Shown here in pieces: positions 1-13,500 of a DNA stretch of 64,000 nucleotides. The stretch lies in NCBI RefSeq assembly GCF_003614435.1, contig NZ_CP025546.1, forward strand, positions 2,232,001-2,296,000, read 5' to 3'. The notes under the pieces were generated by a model that saw only the letters and a program-made list of their open reading frames with translations, made no database searches and was not told the DNA's origin. Position 1 is the first letter of the stretch; every line of letters starts with the position of its first letter. This stretch comes from Mycobacterium paragordonae. Its GTDB lineage: Bacteria > Actinomycetota > Actinomycetes > Mycobacteriales > Mycobacteriaceae. The position numbers and the translations under genes are program-made.

Positions 1-3000
1 CAATTCGTCTGCGGCGCAGAGCAATGTGCGCAGCACGACGGAGGCCGGAACCACCTCCACGCCGTGGAAGCGGTGCCGGCCACGGTACGGCTTGGCCTCG
101 GGGGACAGCCGGGCCTGCCACAGGTGTGACGGCAGACCGCCGGACACGGCGGTGACTGTGCTGTGCCGGCCGAGCAGCGTGCCGGCCGCCGGTGCCGAAA
201 CCACCGAGTTGGCAGCACGTTTGGGGTCGATCCAGTGCCGGGAGCGTTGCCACGGCGTGCTGGGCAGCGGCGGGTGCGGTTCCGGCGGGTGCGGAGTGTG
301 CGGTGGGTGGGCGCTGTGCACCGTATTGAGGTTGGTGTGGAAGGTGATGGTGTCATCGGTGTCGCGTTGCAGCGTGCCGATGCTGGTATACCGGGTGCCG
401 TGCTGGGCGCTGTGCAGAGTGTCGATGACCGCCTGGGTGAGCAGGGGGTGCGCGCTGACCTCGATGAAGGTCTTGTGGTCGCCGCCGGCCACGCTGCCGG
501 CCCATGAGATGGCCTGCTGGAAATGCACCGGGTTGCGCATGTTGACGGCCCAGTGCTCCGCGTCGAATACCGCTGTGGTGTCAGCGGATTCGTAGGTGGT
601 GGAGATGATCGGAATGCTCGGGGTGCGGGGCTGCAGGTCGGCGAGTTCGGCGCGCATCGCCGGCTGCAGCGCGTCCATGGCCGGATTGTGTGGGGCCACT
701 TCGATATTGACCCGGCTGGCGAAACGGTCCCGCGCCCGCACGCGGGTGATCAGGTCGTCGATCTGTTCGGTGGGCCCGGAGATGACGGTCTGGCGTGGTG
801 AGTTGTAGATGCCCAGCGTCACCTGTGGGTAGTCGGCGATCAGCTCCGCAGTGGCCTCGGCGTCGAGCTCCAGCAGCGCCATCCCGCCCTGCCCGGACAA
901 CGGCGCCATCAACCGCGCCCGGGTTGCCGTCACCCGCAGCCCTTCGGCGGGGGTGAGCGCACCGGCGACCACCGCGGCGGCCACCTCGCCCATCGAATGC
1001 CCGATCACCAGATCCGGCTCCACCCCATGGGAACGCCACAACGCGGTGAGCGCCAACTGCATTCCGATCAGGCCCAACTGGATCTGCTCGATCCCAACCA
1101 GTTCTCTGCCCTCGGCCAGCATGTCGTGCAGCGAGAAGCCCGCCTGCTCGACGAACACCGGCTCCAGTTCGGCCACCGCGGCGGCGAAAGCCGGTTCGTC
1201 GGCCAGCAATCGACGACCCATGCCGGCCCACTGCGAGCCGCGCCCCGAGTAGACGAACACCGTGCCGGGACCGGGGGAGCCGTCCTCGGGGCCGACCACG
1301 CCGGGCCGGTGCTGGCCGGCGGCCAGGGCACGCAGCCCGGCAATCGCTTGTTCGCGACCTTCGGCGCCGCTGCGAGCGACCACGGTGCCGAATTTGGCCT
1401 GCCGCGATCGGTGGTGATTGAGGGTGTGGGCGACGTCGGCCAAGGACACGTCGGCTCCGGCGCCCTCCATCCAATCGGCCAGCACCGCCGCCGTCGCGGC
1501 CACGCGTTGCGGCGTCTTGCCGGCCACGATCAGTGTCGAGACGGCAGGTTCGAGGTCCGGCTCCGGTCCGGAGAGCGGCGGTGCGACGACCTCCTGACCT
1601 TGCTCGATCACCACGTGCGCATTGGTTCCGCCGAAGCCGAACGACGACACGCCGGCGCGGCGCGGATGCCCGGTTTCCGGCCAATCAGTCTGGCTGTCAA
1701 CCACTTTCATCCGCAGATCGGCGAACGGGATGTGTGGGTTGGGGCTTTCGAAGCGCTGGTTGGGAGGGATCTGGCCGCGCTGCACCGCCAGGACGGTCTT
1801 GATGAAACCGGCGATGCCGGCCGCGGCCTCGGTGTGGCCCAGGTTGGTCTTGACGGCGCCCAGCAGCAGAGGAGCGTCGGCGGGGCGGCCGCGACCCAGC
1901 ACGGTGCCCAGCGCGCGGGCCTCGATCGGGTCGCCCAGCAGGGTCCCGGTTCCGTGGGCCTCGACGTAGTCGACTTCGGTGGGCTGCATGCCCGCGTTCG
2001 CGTACGCGGCCCGCAACACGGCCATCTGCGCGGCGGGATTGGGCGCCATCAACCCGTTGGACCGGCCGTCCTGGTTGACCGCCGAGCCGCAGATGACCGC
2101 AAGCACCCGGTCGCCGTCGCGCTGGGCATCCGTCAACCGCTTGAGCACCACCACGCCGGCGCCCTCACCCCGGACGAATCCGTCGGCGGCAGCGTCGAAG
2201 GCGCGGCAGTGACCGGTCGGCGACAATGCACCCACCTGATCGAAACCGCGAAATACGGCCGGGGACAACAACAAATTCACGCCGGCCGCAATCGCCAGTT
2301 GCGAGTCCTGGGTACGCAGACTCTGGCAGGCCAGGTGGATGGCCACTAACGACGACGAACACGCGGTGTCCACCGCCACCGAGGGCCCGCGCAGGTCGAG
2401 GAAATACGACAGGCGGTTGGCGATGATGCTCATGGCGCCACCGGTGTTGCTCCACCCGTCGATCTGCTGAAGGTCGGTGGAGGCGATGGCACCGTATTCG
2501 CTCAAGCACGACCCGGCGAACACGCCCGTCTGTGAGCGGCGCAGGGAGCTGGGCGGAATCCCGGCATGCTCCAAGGCTTCCCACGCCACTTCAAGCAGCA
2601 GCCGCTGCTGTGGGTCCATCTTGTCGGCTTCGCTGGGCGAGATTTCGAAGAACTCCGCGTCGAACGCGTCGATGTCGGGCAGGAACGAACCCCACCGGGT
2701 GGTCCGGGCGAGTACGGCTTTGACTTCAGCGGAACCGTCGTCGAAGAGTTCCCACCGCTCGTCGGGAACCCTTCCGATCGAGGAACGTCGTTCACAAAGG
2801 AAGTCCCACAACGCATCCGGTCCGGAGATTCCGTTCGGGAAGCGGCACCCCATGCCGATCACCGCGATCGGCTCGTCGAGTGAGTTACGGCCCGGACGCT
2901 TGAGCGCGGCCGCTTCCGGCTCTGGTTCGGGAGCGGTGAGATGGGCAGCCAGGTCGTTGATCGTCGGGTGCTCCCAAAAGTCGATGGGGGATACGGTCCT

Positions 3001-3174
3001 GCCCAGCAATTCGGTCAGCTCCCCGGACAGCACGACGGCATCGCGGGAGCTGACGCCGAGATCGGCCAGCGACAGGTCGGGGTCGACCTCGTCGGGTCGG
3101 CATCCGATGTTGGTGACCAGGTAGTCGACAAGCCAGTGGCGGAGGTCGGCCTCGCCGCTGATGCTCGCCGTCAT
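1..3174 (-). CDS. ppsA: Phthiocerol synthesis type I polyketide synthase PpsA, 5' part (runs off the left edge)
   Basis: First modular polyketide synthase of the phthiocerol/DIM pathway; in the family it extends a long-chain acyl group loaded by FadD26. The 1058 codons present show an N-terminal acyl carrier domain (LGVSS, phosphopantetheine serine about residue 43), a ketosynthase with DTACSSSL (active Cys about 272), and an acyltransferase with GHSMGE (Ser about 727). The reading ends shortly after the AT domain; the reductive and C-terminal carrier domains lie outside the window. The residue-level match to M. tuberculosis PpsA is very close from memory. The ATG overlaps the fadD26 stop as ATGA, so the two genes are translationally coupled. 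Partial only because the window ends; no frameshift is seen. Confidence 0.95.
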   Translation of the reverse strand, partial: MTASISGEADLRHWLVDYLVTNIGCRPDEVDPDLSLADLGVSSRDAVVLSGELTELLGRTVSPIDFWEHPTINDLAAHLTAPEPEPEAAALKRPGRNSLDEPIAVIGMGCRFPNGISGPDALWDFLCERRSSIGRVPDERWELFDDGSAEVKAVLARTTRWGSFLPDIDAFDAEFFEISPSEADKMDPQQRLLLEVAWEALEHAGIPPSSLRRSQTGVFAGSCLSEYGAIASTDLQQIDGWSNTGGAMSIIANRLSYFLDLRGPSVAVDTACSSSLVAIHLACQSLRTQDSQLAIAAGVNLLLSPAVFRGFDQVGALSPTGHCRAFDAAADGFVRGEGAGVVVLKRLTDAQRDGDRVLAVICGSAVNQDGRSNGLMAPNPAAQMAVLRAAYANAGMQPTEVDYVEAHGTGTLLGDPIEARALGTVLGRGRPADAPLLLGAVKTNLGHTEAAAGIAGFIKTVLAVQRGQIPPNQRFESPNPHIPFADLRMKVVDSQTDWPETGHPRRAGVSSFGFGGTNAHVVIEQGQEVVAPPLSGPEPDLEPAVSTLIVAGKTPQRVAATAAVLADWMEGAGADVSLADVAHTLNHHRSRQAKFGTVVARSGAEGREQAIAGLRALAAGQHRPGVVGPEDGSPGPGTVFVYSGRGSQWAGMGRRLLADEPAFAAAVAELEPVFVEQAGFSLHDMLAEGRELVGIEQIQLGLIGMQLALTALWRSHGVEPDLVIGHSMGEVAAAVVAGALTPAEGLRVTATRARLMAPLSGQGGMALLELDAEATAELIADYPQVTLGIYNSPRQTVISGPTEQIDDLITRVRARDRFASRVNIEVAPHNPAMDALQPAMRAELADLQPRTPSIPIISTTYESADTTAVFDAEHWAVNMRNPVHFQQAISWAGSVAGGDHKTFIEVSAHPLLTQAVIDTLHSAQHGTRYTSIGTLQRDTDDTITFHTNLNTVHSAHPPHTPHPPEPHPPLPSTPWQRSRHWIDPKRAANSVVSAPAAGTLLGRHSTVTAVSGGLPSHLWQARLSPEAKPYRGRHRFHGVEVVPASVVLRTLLCAADEL

Positions 3175-4922
3175 ACGGTCACATCCAGCCGCTTGAAGCC
3201 GTCGCTCCGATACCGCTCGACGCAGGCGGACCGCCGGATCTTGCCGCTGGTGGTGATGGGGATGGAGCCGGGAGACACCAGGACCAGGTCCGCGACCCGC
3301 AGACTGTGTGACCGCGAGATCGCCGAGGTGACCTCCCGCTTGACCGAGCGGAGCTTGAGCATGGCGTCCTCGGCCGACGCGCCGCGTCGTTTCAGCTCGA
3401 TGATGGCCACCAACTGCTCGGTGATGTCGTCCGGAACCGAGATCGCGGCGACCCTGCCACCGGTGATCTCCTGGATGGTCGCCTCGATGTCGTCGGGGTA
3501 GTGGTTGCGGCCGTCGACGATGAGCAGGTCCTTGATGCGGCCCATGATGAACAGCTCACCCTCGGACAGGACGCCCAGGTCCCCGGTGCGCAGCCACGGT
3601 CCTTCCGGCGTACCCGGGGCCGGGTCGACGATGTGGGCGTTGAAGATGCGGTTGGTCTGCTCGGGCTTCTGCCAATAACCCAGGGCCACATGGTCGCCGT
3701 GCACCCAGATCTCGCCGACGTCGCCGGACATGTTCTCGACCATGGTGTCGGGGTTGACGATCCGCACCGCCGACGGGTCCGGGCAGCCGTAGCTGATGAG
3801 TTCGGTGCCGACCGTCCCTTCGGGGCCGCAGCGCTTGGCCTGGCCGGCGGAGAGGTGTTCATAGTCGAACCGCACCGTCGTGGGCGCGGTGCCGGGTTCC
3901 GGCGCGGCCACGTACAGCGTGGCCTCGGCCAGGCCGTAGGACGGCCGAACCGCGGTGGGGCTGAGATTGTATTTGGCGAACCGCTCGGTGAAGCGCTTGA
4001 CGGTCGCCACATGGATCCGTTCGCTGCCGCTGACGATGCCGACGACGTCGCCCAGGTCCAGCCCGGCCATGTCCTCGTCGGACGTTCGGCGCACGGCCAA
4101 TTCGAAAGCGAAATTCGGTGCGGCGGAAAATGGCGACGGGTGGGTGGCGAGCAGTTGCATCCAGCAGGCCGGGCGGCGCAGGAATGCCATGGGGCTCAGC
4201 AACACCGCACTGCGTTCGGCGACCATCGGCGCGCAGATTCCGAGAATCAGGCCCATATCGTGAAATAGCGGCAACCACGACACCACGGTTCCGTTGGGAA
4301 TCTTGGCCAGGTCACCGAAATAGCCGTACAGGCTCTGCGTCACATTCGAGATGACATTGTGGTGCGACACCACGACGCCGGCCGGCGTGCGGGTGGACCC
4401 GGACGTGTACTGCAGATAAGCCGCCCCGCTGGACAATCTGGGGACAGCCGACGATTCCCGCGGGGAATCCAAATCGAGCAGGTCGACTTCAATGATGAAG
4501 GGCGCGGACTGACCGTTCTGCGCGGTGGCGTATTTCGACACATCGCTCACCACGGACGACGTCGTGAGAATGGCGACCGGCCTGGAGTCCCGCAGCACCG
4601 CGGAGACGCGGTCATCGTGGATGCCGTACTGCGGCGTGGACAGCGGAACGGCGATGAACCCGGCCTGCAGCGCACCGAGGAATGCGACGACGTATTCCAG
4701 ACCCTGCGGGGCCAGGATCGCTACCCGGTCACCGGGTGAACCGCACAGCTTGAGTTCGTCGGCGATCACGCAGGCGCGGCGGTGGACCTGAGACCAGGTC
4801 AGCGTCTCAGCAAATCCTTTGGGGTCCAGTCCGTAATCAATGAACGTGTACGCCGCGGTCTCGGCCTGCTGATCCGCCCGCTGCTTCAGCAAAGCGGGTA
4901 GAGACCCGTCAGTCACCGGCAT
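3171..4922 (-). CDS. fadD26: Long-chain fatty-acid-AMP ligase FadD26
   Basis: Activates long-chain fatty acids as acyl-adenylates and passes them to the N-terminal carrier domain of PpsA (known for the FAAL family). The 583-residue protein has the same length as the M. tuberculosis enzyme. It shows the adenylate-forming motif [11 protein letters not shown], the GYWQKP and RTGDLG motifs, a [20 protein letters not shown] stretch, and the C-terminal [11 protein letters not shown] segment. The start ATG is preceded by GGGAG at 9 nt. It is the first gene of a leftward unit with ppsA, with ATGA overlap. Regulation probably acts through its long leader, which carries a strong hairpin. Identification is firm because both the neighbour and sequence agree. 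Confidence 0.96.
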   Translation of the reverse strand: MPVTDGSLPALLKQRADQQAETAAYTFIDYGLDPKGFAETLTWSQVHRRACVIADELKLCGSPGDRVAILAPQGLEYVVAFLGALQAGFIAVPLSTPQYGIHDDRVSAVLRDSRPVAILTTSSVVSDVSKYATAQNGQSAPFIIEVDLLDLDSPRESSAVPRLSSGAAYLQYTSGSTRTPAGVVVSHHNVISNVTQSLYGYFGDLAKIPNGTVVSWLPLFHDMGLILGICAPMVAERSAVLLSPMAFLRRPACWMQLLATHPSPFSAAPNFAFELAVRRTSDEDMAGLDLGDVVGIVSGSERIHVATVKRFTERFAKYNLSPTAVRPSYGLAEATLYVAAPEPGTAPTTVRFDYEHLSAGQAKRCGPEGTVGTELISYGCPDPSAVRIVNPDTMVENMSGDVGEIWVHGDHVALGYWQKPEQTNRIFNAHIVDPAPGTPEGPWLRTGDLGVLSEGELFIMGRIKDLLIVDGRNHYPDDIEATIQEITGGRVAAISVPDDITEQLVAIIELKRRGASAEDAMLKLRSVKREVTSAISRSHSLRVADLVLVSPGSIPITTSGKIRRSACVERYRSDGFKRLDVTV

Positions 4923-5591
4923 CGGTTTACACTCCCATTCGAACGTTTGCCCTTGTGCACTGTTGCGGCCTCGCTGAAATCCAAGCGAGGCCGCATAGCG
5001 GTGCGACCAGTTCCGTTGAACGGCACCCGTGAGATGCTTAGCCCGAGTCGACGGTTACTTGCTTCCCCACCGAAGCACGTCTGTGTGCCGCCGGATGATC
5101 GCCCTTGGACTAATTCCGCTCCCCTTACAACTAGTCGCGTGTTCAACGGTAATCATCTCTCGGTACGGGTGGGGGCATTATCGGAAAATCCACACGCTTC
5201 CCACAGCTCTCACAGAGGTCGTCGCCCGATGGCGCAGGTGGCTGATCTGCGCTGAATCTTATTTTCTCCTGCCTGGTGCTGTGGTTGATGTGACCTGTGA
5301 TACACCGGTGGCGGATGTGACATCGCGAGAACTGAGCGTGCAGCTCTCCTGGCCGCAACCGGGTTTTTTCTGGGACCAGCGTCCCGTTGTGACGAGAGTA
5401 ACACCACTTGCGGAGGTGCCTGGGCGGCGTTTTCCGGATCTGTTTGCGGCGCCGGCGGGCGCGCTTCGTCGGCGCACCCCGCGGTCACTACGGAGCAGCG
5501 GTGCGGTCGACGGCCCGGCGAACTTTGCCGTCGCCCCGCCAGCGGGGAGCGGTGACGCATCAGGGCCTGCCGACGACGGCGCCCGGCAAAT
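4923..5591. other. Intergenic region between fadD26 and tesA
   Basis: This 669-bp stretch should contain the promoter of the fadD26-ppsA operon. M. tuberculosis has a small gene (Rv2929) in the equivalent place. The reading frames here have no recognisable protein features, so I do not call a gene. The only clear structure is the hairpin near fadD26. The part from about 5260 to 5400 is less GC-rich than the genes and contains two copies of GATGTGAC. Confidence 0.6.
4964..4995 (-). promoter_or_regulatory. Perfect 12-bp stem hairpin in the fadD26 5' leader
   Basis: The arms TGCGGCCTCGCT and AGCGAGGCCGCA are exact inverse complements around an 8-nt loop. The structure lies about 42 nt upstream of the fadD26 ATG. 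It has no following T-run, so a classical intrinsic terminator is unlikely. It could be an RNA regulatory element, a protein-binding palindrome or a transcript-stability element. The structure is seen directly; the function is inference. Confidence 0.6.
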
Positions 5592-7378
<1,787 letters not shown>

Positions 7379-7418
7379 TCCCGGCGCCATAAGCGCTAGA
7401 CCTGGGCGCTGCGCGCCG

Positions 7419-7424
7419 TAGGAT
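7419..7424 (+). promoter_or_regulatory. -10 element of a putative leaderless promoter for the DUF177-rnc-mutM unit
   Basis: TAGGAT sits 7 nt before the ATG of the DUF177 gene, and there is no Shine-Dalgarno sequence in between. This fits a leaderless mRNA start. Confidence 0.5.
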
Positions 7425-7431
7425 TCCCCGT

Positions 7432-8028
7432 ATGGCAAGGCAGCACGGCCAGACGACTCAGCGACGCGCCATTACACCGTTGACCATCGATGTGGCCCGG
7501 TTGGGACGACGTCCAGGTTCCATGTTCGAGATCCATGACACCGTGGACAGTCCGTTGCGCATCGGGGTGGAGTTGATCGCGATTGCGCCCGGCGCGCCGC
7601 TGGATCTGGATCTGAGAGTCGAGTCGGTGTCCGAAGGCGTGCTGGTGACAGGCACGGTGGAAGCCCCGACCGCCGGCGAGTGTTCGCGCTGCCTGGCGCC
7701 GATCCAGGGCCGGGTCCAGGTGGGGCTGACGGAACTGTTCGCCTACCCGGACAGTGCCACCGAGGCCACCACCGAGGAAGACGAGGTGGGTCACGTCGTC
7801 GACCAGATGGTCGACCTCGAGCAGCCGATCATCGACGCCGTCGGCCTCGAGCTGCCCTTCTCTCCGGTGTGTTCGCCGGATTGCCCGGGGCTGTGCCCGC
7901 AGTGCGGCGTTTCACTGGCCGCCGAGCCCGGACACCAGCATGAACTGATCGACCCGAGGTGGGCCAAGCTGGCCGCAATGCTGCCCGAACAGGACGAATC
8001 GGACGCCAAACAGCGAGGTGAGCAGTGA
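7432..8028 (+). CDS. DUF177 (YceD-like) protein
   Basis: 198-residue protein of the DUF177/YceD family, often encoded beside rpmF or rnc and linked in other bacteria to 23S rRNA/large-subunit maturation. The family signature appears as CSRCLAP in the middle and [13 protein letters not shown] near the C-terminus, probably a metal-binding Cys set. The stop overlaps the GTG start of rnc (GTGA), so translation is coupled. It corresponds to Rv2926c. The exact biochemical role is not known. Confidence 0.88.
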   Translation: MARQHGQTTQRRAITPLTIDVARLGRRPGSMFEIHDTVDSPLRIGVELIAIAPGAPLDLDLRVESVSEGVLVTGTVEAPTAGECSRCLAPIQGRVQVGLTELFAYPDSATEATTEEDEVGHVVDQMVDLEQPIIDAVGLELPFSPVCSPDCPGLCPQCGVSLAAEPGHQHELIDPRWAKLAAMLPEQDESDAKQRGEQ

Positions 8029-8750
8029 GCCAGTCGCGACAGACACTGCTCGATGCACTTGGTGTCGATCTGCCCGACGAACTGTTGTCCCTGGCGCTCA
8101 CGCACCGCAGCTATGCCTACGAGAACGGCGGGTTGCCCACCAACGAGCGCCTGGAATTCCTGGGCGATGCGGTGTTGGGATTGACCGTCACCGACGAGCT
8201 CTACCACCGGCACCCCGACCGTTCCGAGGGCGACCTGGCCAAACTGCGGGCCAGCGTCGTCAACACGCACGCGCTCGCCGATGTCGCGCGCACCCTGACC
8301 GACGAGGGGCTCGGCGCACATGTGCTGCTGGGCCGCGGCGAAGCCAACACCGGCGGCGCCGACAAGTCGAGCATCCTCGCGGACGGCATGGAATCGCTGC
8401 TGGGCGCGATTTATCTGCAGCACGGCATCGAGGTGGCGCGCGAAGCGATCCTTCGGTTGTTCGGCCCGCTGTTGGATGCGGCTCCGACGCTGGGCGCCGG
8501 CCTGGACTGGAAGACCAGCCTGCAGGAGCTGACCGCGGCCCGTGCGCTGGGTCCGCCGTCGTACGTGGTGACCTCCACCGGCCCCGACCACGACAAGGAA
8601 TTCACCGCAACCGTGGTGGTGATGGAGACGGAGTACGGGTCTGGCGTCGGGCGCTCCAAGAAGGAGGCCGAGCAGAAGGCGGCCTCGGCGGCGTACAAGG
8701 CATTGGAAGCTTTGGAAGCGCTCGACACCGCCGGGAAGTCGTCCGCCTAG
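8025..8750 (+). CDS. rnc: Ribonuclease III
   Basis: Endonuclease specific for double-stranded RNA, used in rRNA processing and mRNA turnover. The RNase III signature [13 protein letters not shown] is at about residues 39-51. The second acidic site lies in the [17 protein letters not shown] region, and the C-terminal double-stranded RNA-binding domain ends in [18 protein letters not shown]. The 241-residue length is normal. It starts with GTG overlapping the previous stop, and mutM follows after 4 bp, so this is an operon. Confidence 0.97.
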   Translation: MSQSRQTLLDALGVDLPDELLSLALTHRSYAYENGGLPTNERLEFLGDAVLGLTVTDELYHRHPDRSEGDLAKLRASVVNTHALADVARTLTDEGLGAHVLLGRGEANTGGADKSSILADGMESLLGAIYLQHGIEVAREAILRLFGPLLDAAPTLGAGLDWKTSLQELTAARALGPPSYVVTSTGPDHDKEFTATVVVMETEYGSGVGRSKKEAEQKAASAAYKALEALEALDTAGKSSA

Positions 8751-8754
8751 CCAG

Positions 8755-9627
8755 ATGCCTGAACTACCAGAAGTCGAGGTGGTGCGGCGCGGTCTGCAAA
8801 CCCACGTGGTGGGCAAGACGATCACCGGCGTCCGGGTTCACCACCCCCGCGCTGTCCGCCGGCACGAAGCCGGTCCCGCGGATCTCACCGCGCGCCTGCT
8901 CGACGCCCGGATCACCGGAACCGACCGGCGCGGTAAGTATCTGTGGCTGACCCTGAGCACCCCCGACACCGACGAGGTCGAACCGGACACCGCGCTCGTC
9001 GTACACCTGGGCATGAGTGGCCAGATGTTGCTGGGCGTGGTGCCGCGGGCCGAGCACGTCCGGATCTCGGCGTTGCTCGACGACGGGACGGTGCTGAGTT
9101 TCGCCGATCAGCGCACCTTCGGCGGCTGGCTGCTGGCCGACCTGGTGGACGTGGATGGCAGCGTCGTTCCGGAACCCGTCGCGCACATCGCCCGTGATCC
9201 GCTCGATCCCCGATTCGACGCCAAAGCGGTGGTTGAGGTGTTGCGGCACAAGCACTCCGAGATCAAACGTCAGTTGCTCGACCAGCAGGTGGTCTCGGGC
9301 ATCGGGAACATCTACGCCGACGAGGCCCTATGGCGGGCCAAGGTCAACGGCGCGCGGATCGCCGCCACCCTGTCGCGGCCCAAGCTGACGGCTGTGCTGG
9401 ACTCCGCAGCCGAGGTGATGCGCGAGGCGTTGGCCAAGGGCGGCACATCGTTCGATTCGCTGTATGTCAACGTCAACGGCGAATCGGGTTACTTCGACCG
9501 TTCGCTGGACGCTTACGGGCGCGAAGGCGAGAACTGCCGCCGGTGTGGAGCGGTGATGCGCCGGGAAAAGTTCATGAACCGCTCGTCGTTCTACTGCCCG
9601 CGCTGCCAGCCGAGGCCACGAGGTTGA
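8755..9627 (+). CDS. mutM: Formamidopyrimidine-DNA glycosylase
   Basis: Base-excision repair glycosylase/AP lyase that removes 8-oxoguanine and formamidopyrimidines. The catalytic N-terminus PELPEVE is intact once Met is removed. The helix-two-turn-helix [15 protein letters not shown] and the C-terminal zinc finger ([10 protein letters not shown], then CPRCQ) are complete. At 290 residues it is full length. It is the last gene of the tight rnc-mutM run and is also called fpg. Confidence 0.97.
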   Translation: MPELPEVEVVRRGLQTHVVGKTITGVRVHHPRAVRRHEAGPADLTARLLDARITGTDRRGKYLWLTLSTPDTDEVEPDTALVVHLGMSGQMLLGVVPRAEHVRISALLDDGTVLSFADQRTFGGWLLADLVDVDGSVVPEPVAHIARDPLDPRFDAKAVVEVLRHKHSEIKRQLLDQQVVSGIGNIYADEALWRAKVNGARIAATLSRPKLTAVLDSAAEVMREALAKGGTSFDSLYVNVNGESGYFDRSLDAYGREGENCRRCGAVMRREKFMNRSSFYCPRCQPRPRG

Positions 9628-9710
9628 CGACGGGCTTGATCCTGCGCCCAGGGCGACAATTTCGTCGAATCCACGCCCTCACCGCAGGCTCAACGACAAG
9701 AAAGGAAGTC

Positions 9711-10118
9711 ATGACGGAACTCTGGGTGGAGCGCACGGGCACACGCCGGTACACCGGGCACAGCTCGCGGGGAGCGCAGGTGCTGATCGGCAGCGAGGAC
9801 GTCGACGGCGTGTTCACCCCCGGCGAGTTGCTGAAGATCGCACTCGCCGCTTGCAGCGGCATGTCCAGCGATCAGCCACTGGCCCGGCGCCTCGGCGACG
9901 ACTACCGGGCGGTGGTCAAGGTGGCCGGAGTCGCTGACCGGGACAACGAGGTCTACCCCCTGCTCAAGGAGAAACTCGAACTGGACCTCTCGGGCCTGAC
10001 GGAGCAGGAGAAAGAGCGCCTGATCACCGTCGTCAACCGGGCCATCGACGCGGTCTGCACTGTCGGGCGCACGCTGAAGTCGGGCACCACGGTGACATTC
10101 GAGGTGGTAGATGCCTGA
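9711..10118 (+). CDS. OsmC/Ohr-family protein
   Basis: 135-residue OsmC-like protein; family members reduce organic hydroperoxides with a pair of cysteines. The sequence contains [10 protein letters not shown] and a later AVCTVGRTL, matching the usual two-Cys arrangement. AAGGAAG precedes the ATG at 9711. It corresponds to Rv2923c. The 3' end overlaps acyP by 8 nt. Substrate unknown. Confidence 0.85.
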   Translation: MTELWVERTGTRRYTGHSSRGAQVLIGSEDVDGVFTPGELLKIALAACSGMSSDQPLARRLGDDYRAVVKVAGVADRDNEVYPLLKEKLELDLSGLTEQEKERLITVVNRAIDAVCTVGRTLKSGTTVTFEVVDA

Positions 10119-10386
10119 CGTGCGATTGACGGCATGGGTGCACGGCCATGTTCAGGGCGTGGGATTTCGCTGGTGGACCCGCTGTCGGGCGCTGGAGCAG
10201 GGCCTGACCGGGTACGCGGCCAACCAGGCCGACGGCCGGGTGCTGGTGGTGGCCAACGGCACGCGCGAGGGCGGCGAACGGCTCCTCGAACTCCTGCAGG
10301 GTGGCGATACGCCGGGCCGGGTGGACAAGGTGGTCGCCGACTGGTCGGAGCCGACGGAGCAGTTCAGCGGTTTCGTCGAGCGCTAG
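10111..10386 (+). CDS. acyP: Acylphosphatase
   Basis: 91-residue enzyme hydrolysing acyl phosphates. The signature [12 protein letters not shown] carries the phosphate-binding Arg, and [11 protein letters not shown] carries the catalytic Asn. It starts inside the end of the OsmC-like gene, which suggests translational coupling. It sits upstream of smc as in M. tuberculosis (Rv2922A). Confidence 0.94.
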   Translation: MPDVRLTAWVHGHVQGVGFRWWTRCRALEQGLTGYAANQADGRVLVVANGTREGGERLLELLQGGDTPGRVDKVVADWSEPTEQFSGFVER

Positions 10387-10573
10387 CGCCGGGCACTGCT
10401 GCCACTACAGCGCCGTTGTCGCTGTGAGCCGGGCATACCGACTGCCGGCCGAGCCAGAGGCCACTGTGGCAGCTGTGACCACTGCGACGGCAGTCATCTA
10501 TCCGGGCAACAAATCGGACCGAAACCACCCCTAGGGCAGTCGCGTGCGGCGCGGGGTCGCACAGTCCGAGCGG

Positions 10574-10579
10574 TAATCT
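10574..10579 (+). promoter_or_regulatory. Putative -10 element for smc
   Basis: TAATCT lies 8 nt before the GTG start of smc with no Shine-Dalgarno sequence between. A leaderless or nearly leaderless transcript is likely. Confidence 0.42.
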
Positions 10580-10587
10580 GGCCCCTC

Positions 10588-13500
10588 GTGTACCTCAAGA
10601 GTCTGACGCTGAAGGGCTTCAAGTCCTTCGCCGCGCCGACGACTCTGCGTTTCGAGCCGGGCATCACTGCCGTCGTCGGGCCGAACGGATCGGGCAAGTC
10701 CAACGTGGTCGACGCGCTGGCCTGGGTGATGGGGGAGCAGGGGGCCAAGACGCTGCGCGGCGGGAAGATGGAAGACGTCATCTTCGCCGGGACCTCCTCG
10801 CGCGCGCCGCTGGGCCGCGCCGAGGTCACCGTCACCATCGACAACTCCGACAACGCGCTGCCGATCGACTACAACGAGGTCTCAATCACCCGCCGAATGT
10901 TCCGCGACGGCGCCAGCGAGTACGAAATCAACGGCAGCAGTTGCCGATTGATGGATGTGCAGGAGCTGTTGAGCGACTCCGGCATCGGCCGGGAGATGCA
11001 CGTGATCGTCGGGCAGGGCAAGTTGGACGAAATCCTGCAGTCGCGCCCCGAAGACCGTCGGGCCTTCATCGAAGAGGCCGCGGGCGTGCTCAAGCACCGC
11101 AAGCGCAAGGAAAAGGCGCTGCGCAAACTCGACGCGATGGCCGCGAACCTGGCCAGGCTCAGCGACCTCACCACCGAACTGCGACGCCAACTCAAACCGC
11201 TGGGACGCCAGGCGGAAGTGGCGCGGCGGGCCCAGACCATCCAGGCCGATCTGCGCGACGCCCGCTTGCGCCTGGCCGCCGACGACCTGGTCAACCGGCG
11301 TTCCGAGCGGCAGGCGATCTTCGACACCGAGACCACCATGCGCCGCGAGCACGACGAGGCCGCCGCCCGGCTCGCGGTGGCATCCGAGGAGCTGGCAGCG
11401 CACGAGGCGTCGCTGGCTGAGCTCTCCCAGCGCGCCGAAGCCGTCCAGCAGACCTGGTTTCGGCTGTCGGCCCTGGCCGAACGGGTCGGGGCGACGGTGC
11501 GGATCGCCAGCGAACGCGCCCACCACCTCGATATCGAGCCGGCAAGGACCAGCGACACCGACCCCGAGGCGCTGGAGGCCGAGGCCGAGCAGGTGGCGCT
11601 CTTCGAGGAGCAGCTGCTGGCCGAACTGGCCGAGGCCCGCACCCGGCTGGATGCCGCGCGCGCCGAGCTGGCCGAGCGGGAGCGCCGCGCCGTGGAGGCC
11701 GACAAGGCGCACCTGGCGGCGGTTCGGGCCGAAGCCGACCGGCGGGAGGGTCTGGCGCGGCTGGCCGGCCAGGTGGAGACGATGCGGGCACGCGTCGAGT
11801 CGATCGACGACAGCGTCGCGCGGTTGTCCGAGCGGATCGAACACGCCGCTGCCCGGGTGGAGCAGACCCGCGCCGAGTTCGAAGGGGTGCAGAGCCGGGT
11901 CGGGGAACTGGACCAGGGCGAGGTCGGCCTCGACGAGCACCACGAGCGGACGATGGCCGCGTTGCGGCTGACCGACGAACGCGTCACCGAATTGCAGGTC
12001 GCCGAACGTGCCGCCGAACGCCAGGTGGCGTCGCTGCGTGCTCGCATCGATGCGCTGTCGGTGAGCCTGGAGCGCAAGGACGGCACCGCGTGGTTGGCCC
12101 GAAACCACAGTGCCACAGGACTTTTCGGTTCGGTGGCGGAACTGGTCAAGGTGCGGCCGGGTTATGAGGCGGCGCTGGCGACGGTGCTGGGCTCTGCGGC
12201 CGACGGGCTGGCGGTGGACAGTCTGGGCGCCGCACGCACCGCGGTCGCCGCGCTGAAACAGGCCGACGGCGGCCGGGCGGCGCTGGTACTTGGCGATTGG
12301 CCGGCCCCGCCGCGCCCGGCGATCGACCTGCCGGGGGGCGCGGCGTGGGCGCTGGACCTGATCGAGGCGCCGCCGCGGTTGCGCGGGGCGATGGTGGCCA
12401 TGCTCTCGGGCGTCGCGGTCGTCGACGATCTAGGCGCGGCGCTGGAGCTGGTCGCCAACCATCCCCAACTGCGGGCGGTGACACTCGACGGCGATCTGGT
12501 GGGTGCCGGCTGGGTGAGCGGTGGATCCGACCGCAAGGTGTCGACTTTGGAGATCGCCTCCGAAATCGAGAAGGCGCGCGATGAGTTGGCTGCCGCGGAG
12601 ACGCAGGTGGCGCAGCTCAGTGCCGCGCTGTCCGGCGCCCTGACCGAGCAGTCCGCCCGTCAGGACGCCGCCGAGCACGCGCTGGCCGCCCTCAACGAGT
12701 CCGACACCGCGATCTCGGCGATGTACGACCAGCTCGGCCGCCTCGGCCAGGAGGCCAGAACGGCCGATGAGGAGTGGAACCGGCTGCTGGCTCAGCGTGA
12801 GGAGCTGGAAGCCGGCCGGGCCCGGACCGTCGACGAGGTCGTCGAACTCGAGACTCGGCTGCGCAACGCGCAGGAAACCGAGCACGTCCAGCAAGCAGAG
12901 CCGGTCGACCGGCAGGAGATCGCGGCCGCCGCGGACGCGGCGCGCAGCTTCGAGGTCGAGGCCCGGCTGACCGTGCGCACCGCCGAGGAGCGCGCCAACG
13001 CGGTGCGCGGACGCGCCGATTCGCTGCGCCGCGCCGCGGCGGCCGAACGCGAGGCGCGGATCAGGGCTGAACAGGCGGCGGCCGCCCGGCTGCGCGCCGC
13101 GTCGGTGGCTGCGGCGGTGGCCGAGTCCGGGCGCCTGCTCGCCTGGCGGCTCAACCGGGTGGTCGATGCGGCGTCGTTGATGCGCGACGAGCTGGTCGCC
13201 GAGCGCCAGCAGCGATCCGCCGCCCTGGCCGCCGTGCGGGAGGAAACGAACCTGCTGAGCTCGCGGGTGGCCGCACTCACCGATTCGCTGCACCGCGACG
13301 AGGTGGCCAACGCCCAGGCTGCGTTGCGGATCGAGCAGCTCGAACAGACGGTGCTCGAGCAGTTCGGGATGGCTCCGGCCGACCTGATCGCCGAATACGG
13401 CCCGGATGTCCCGCTGCCGCCGACGGATCTGGAGATGGCGGAGTTCGAACAGGCCCGGGAGCGGGGGGAGCAGGTGGTCGTCCCGGCCCCGATGCCGTTC

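Noticed and set aside
997..2349. 450-codon open frame on the plus strand opposite ppsA
   Set aside because: It is the complement of a strongly matching polyketide synthase; in 65-70% GC DNA long antisense frames are expected. No domain is recognisable.
5280..5330. CRP-like site (TGTGA...TACAC)
   Set aside because: Half-site spacing is 7 and not 6 and the second half is degenerate; not strong enough.
4923..5591. Possible Rv2929-like gene between fadD26 and tesA
   Set aside because: Several frames exist but none has a good start signal or any similarity I recognise.
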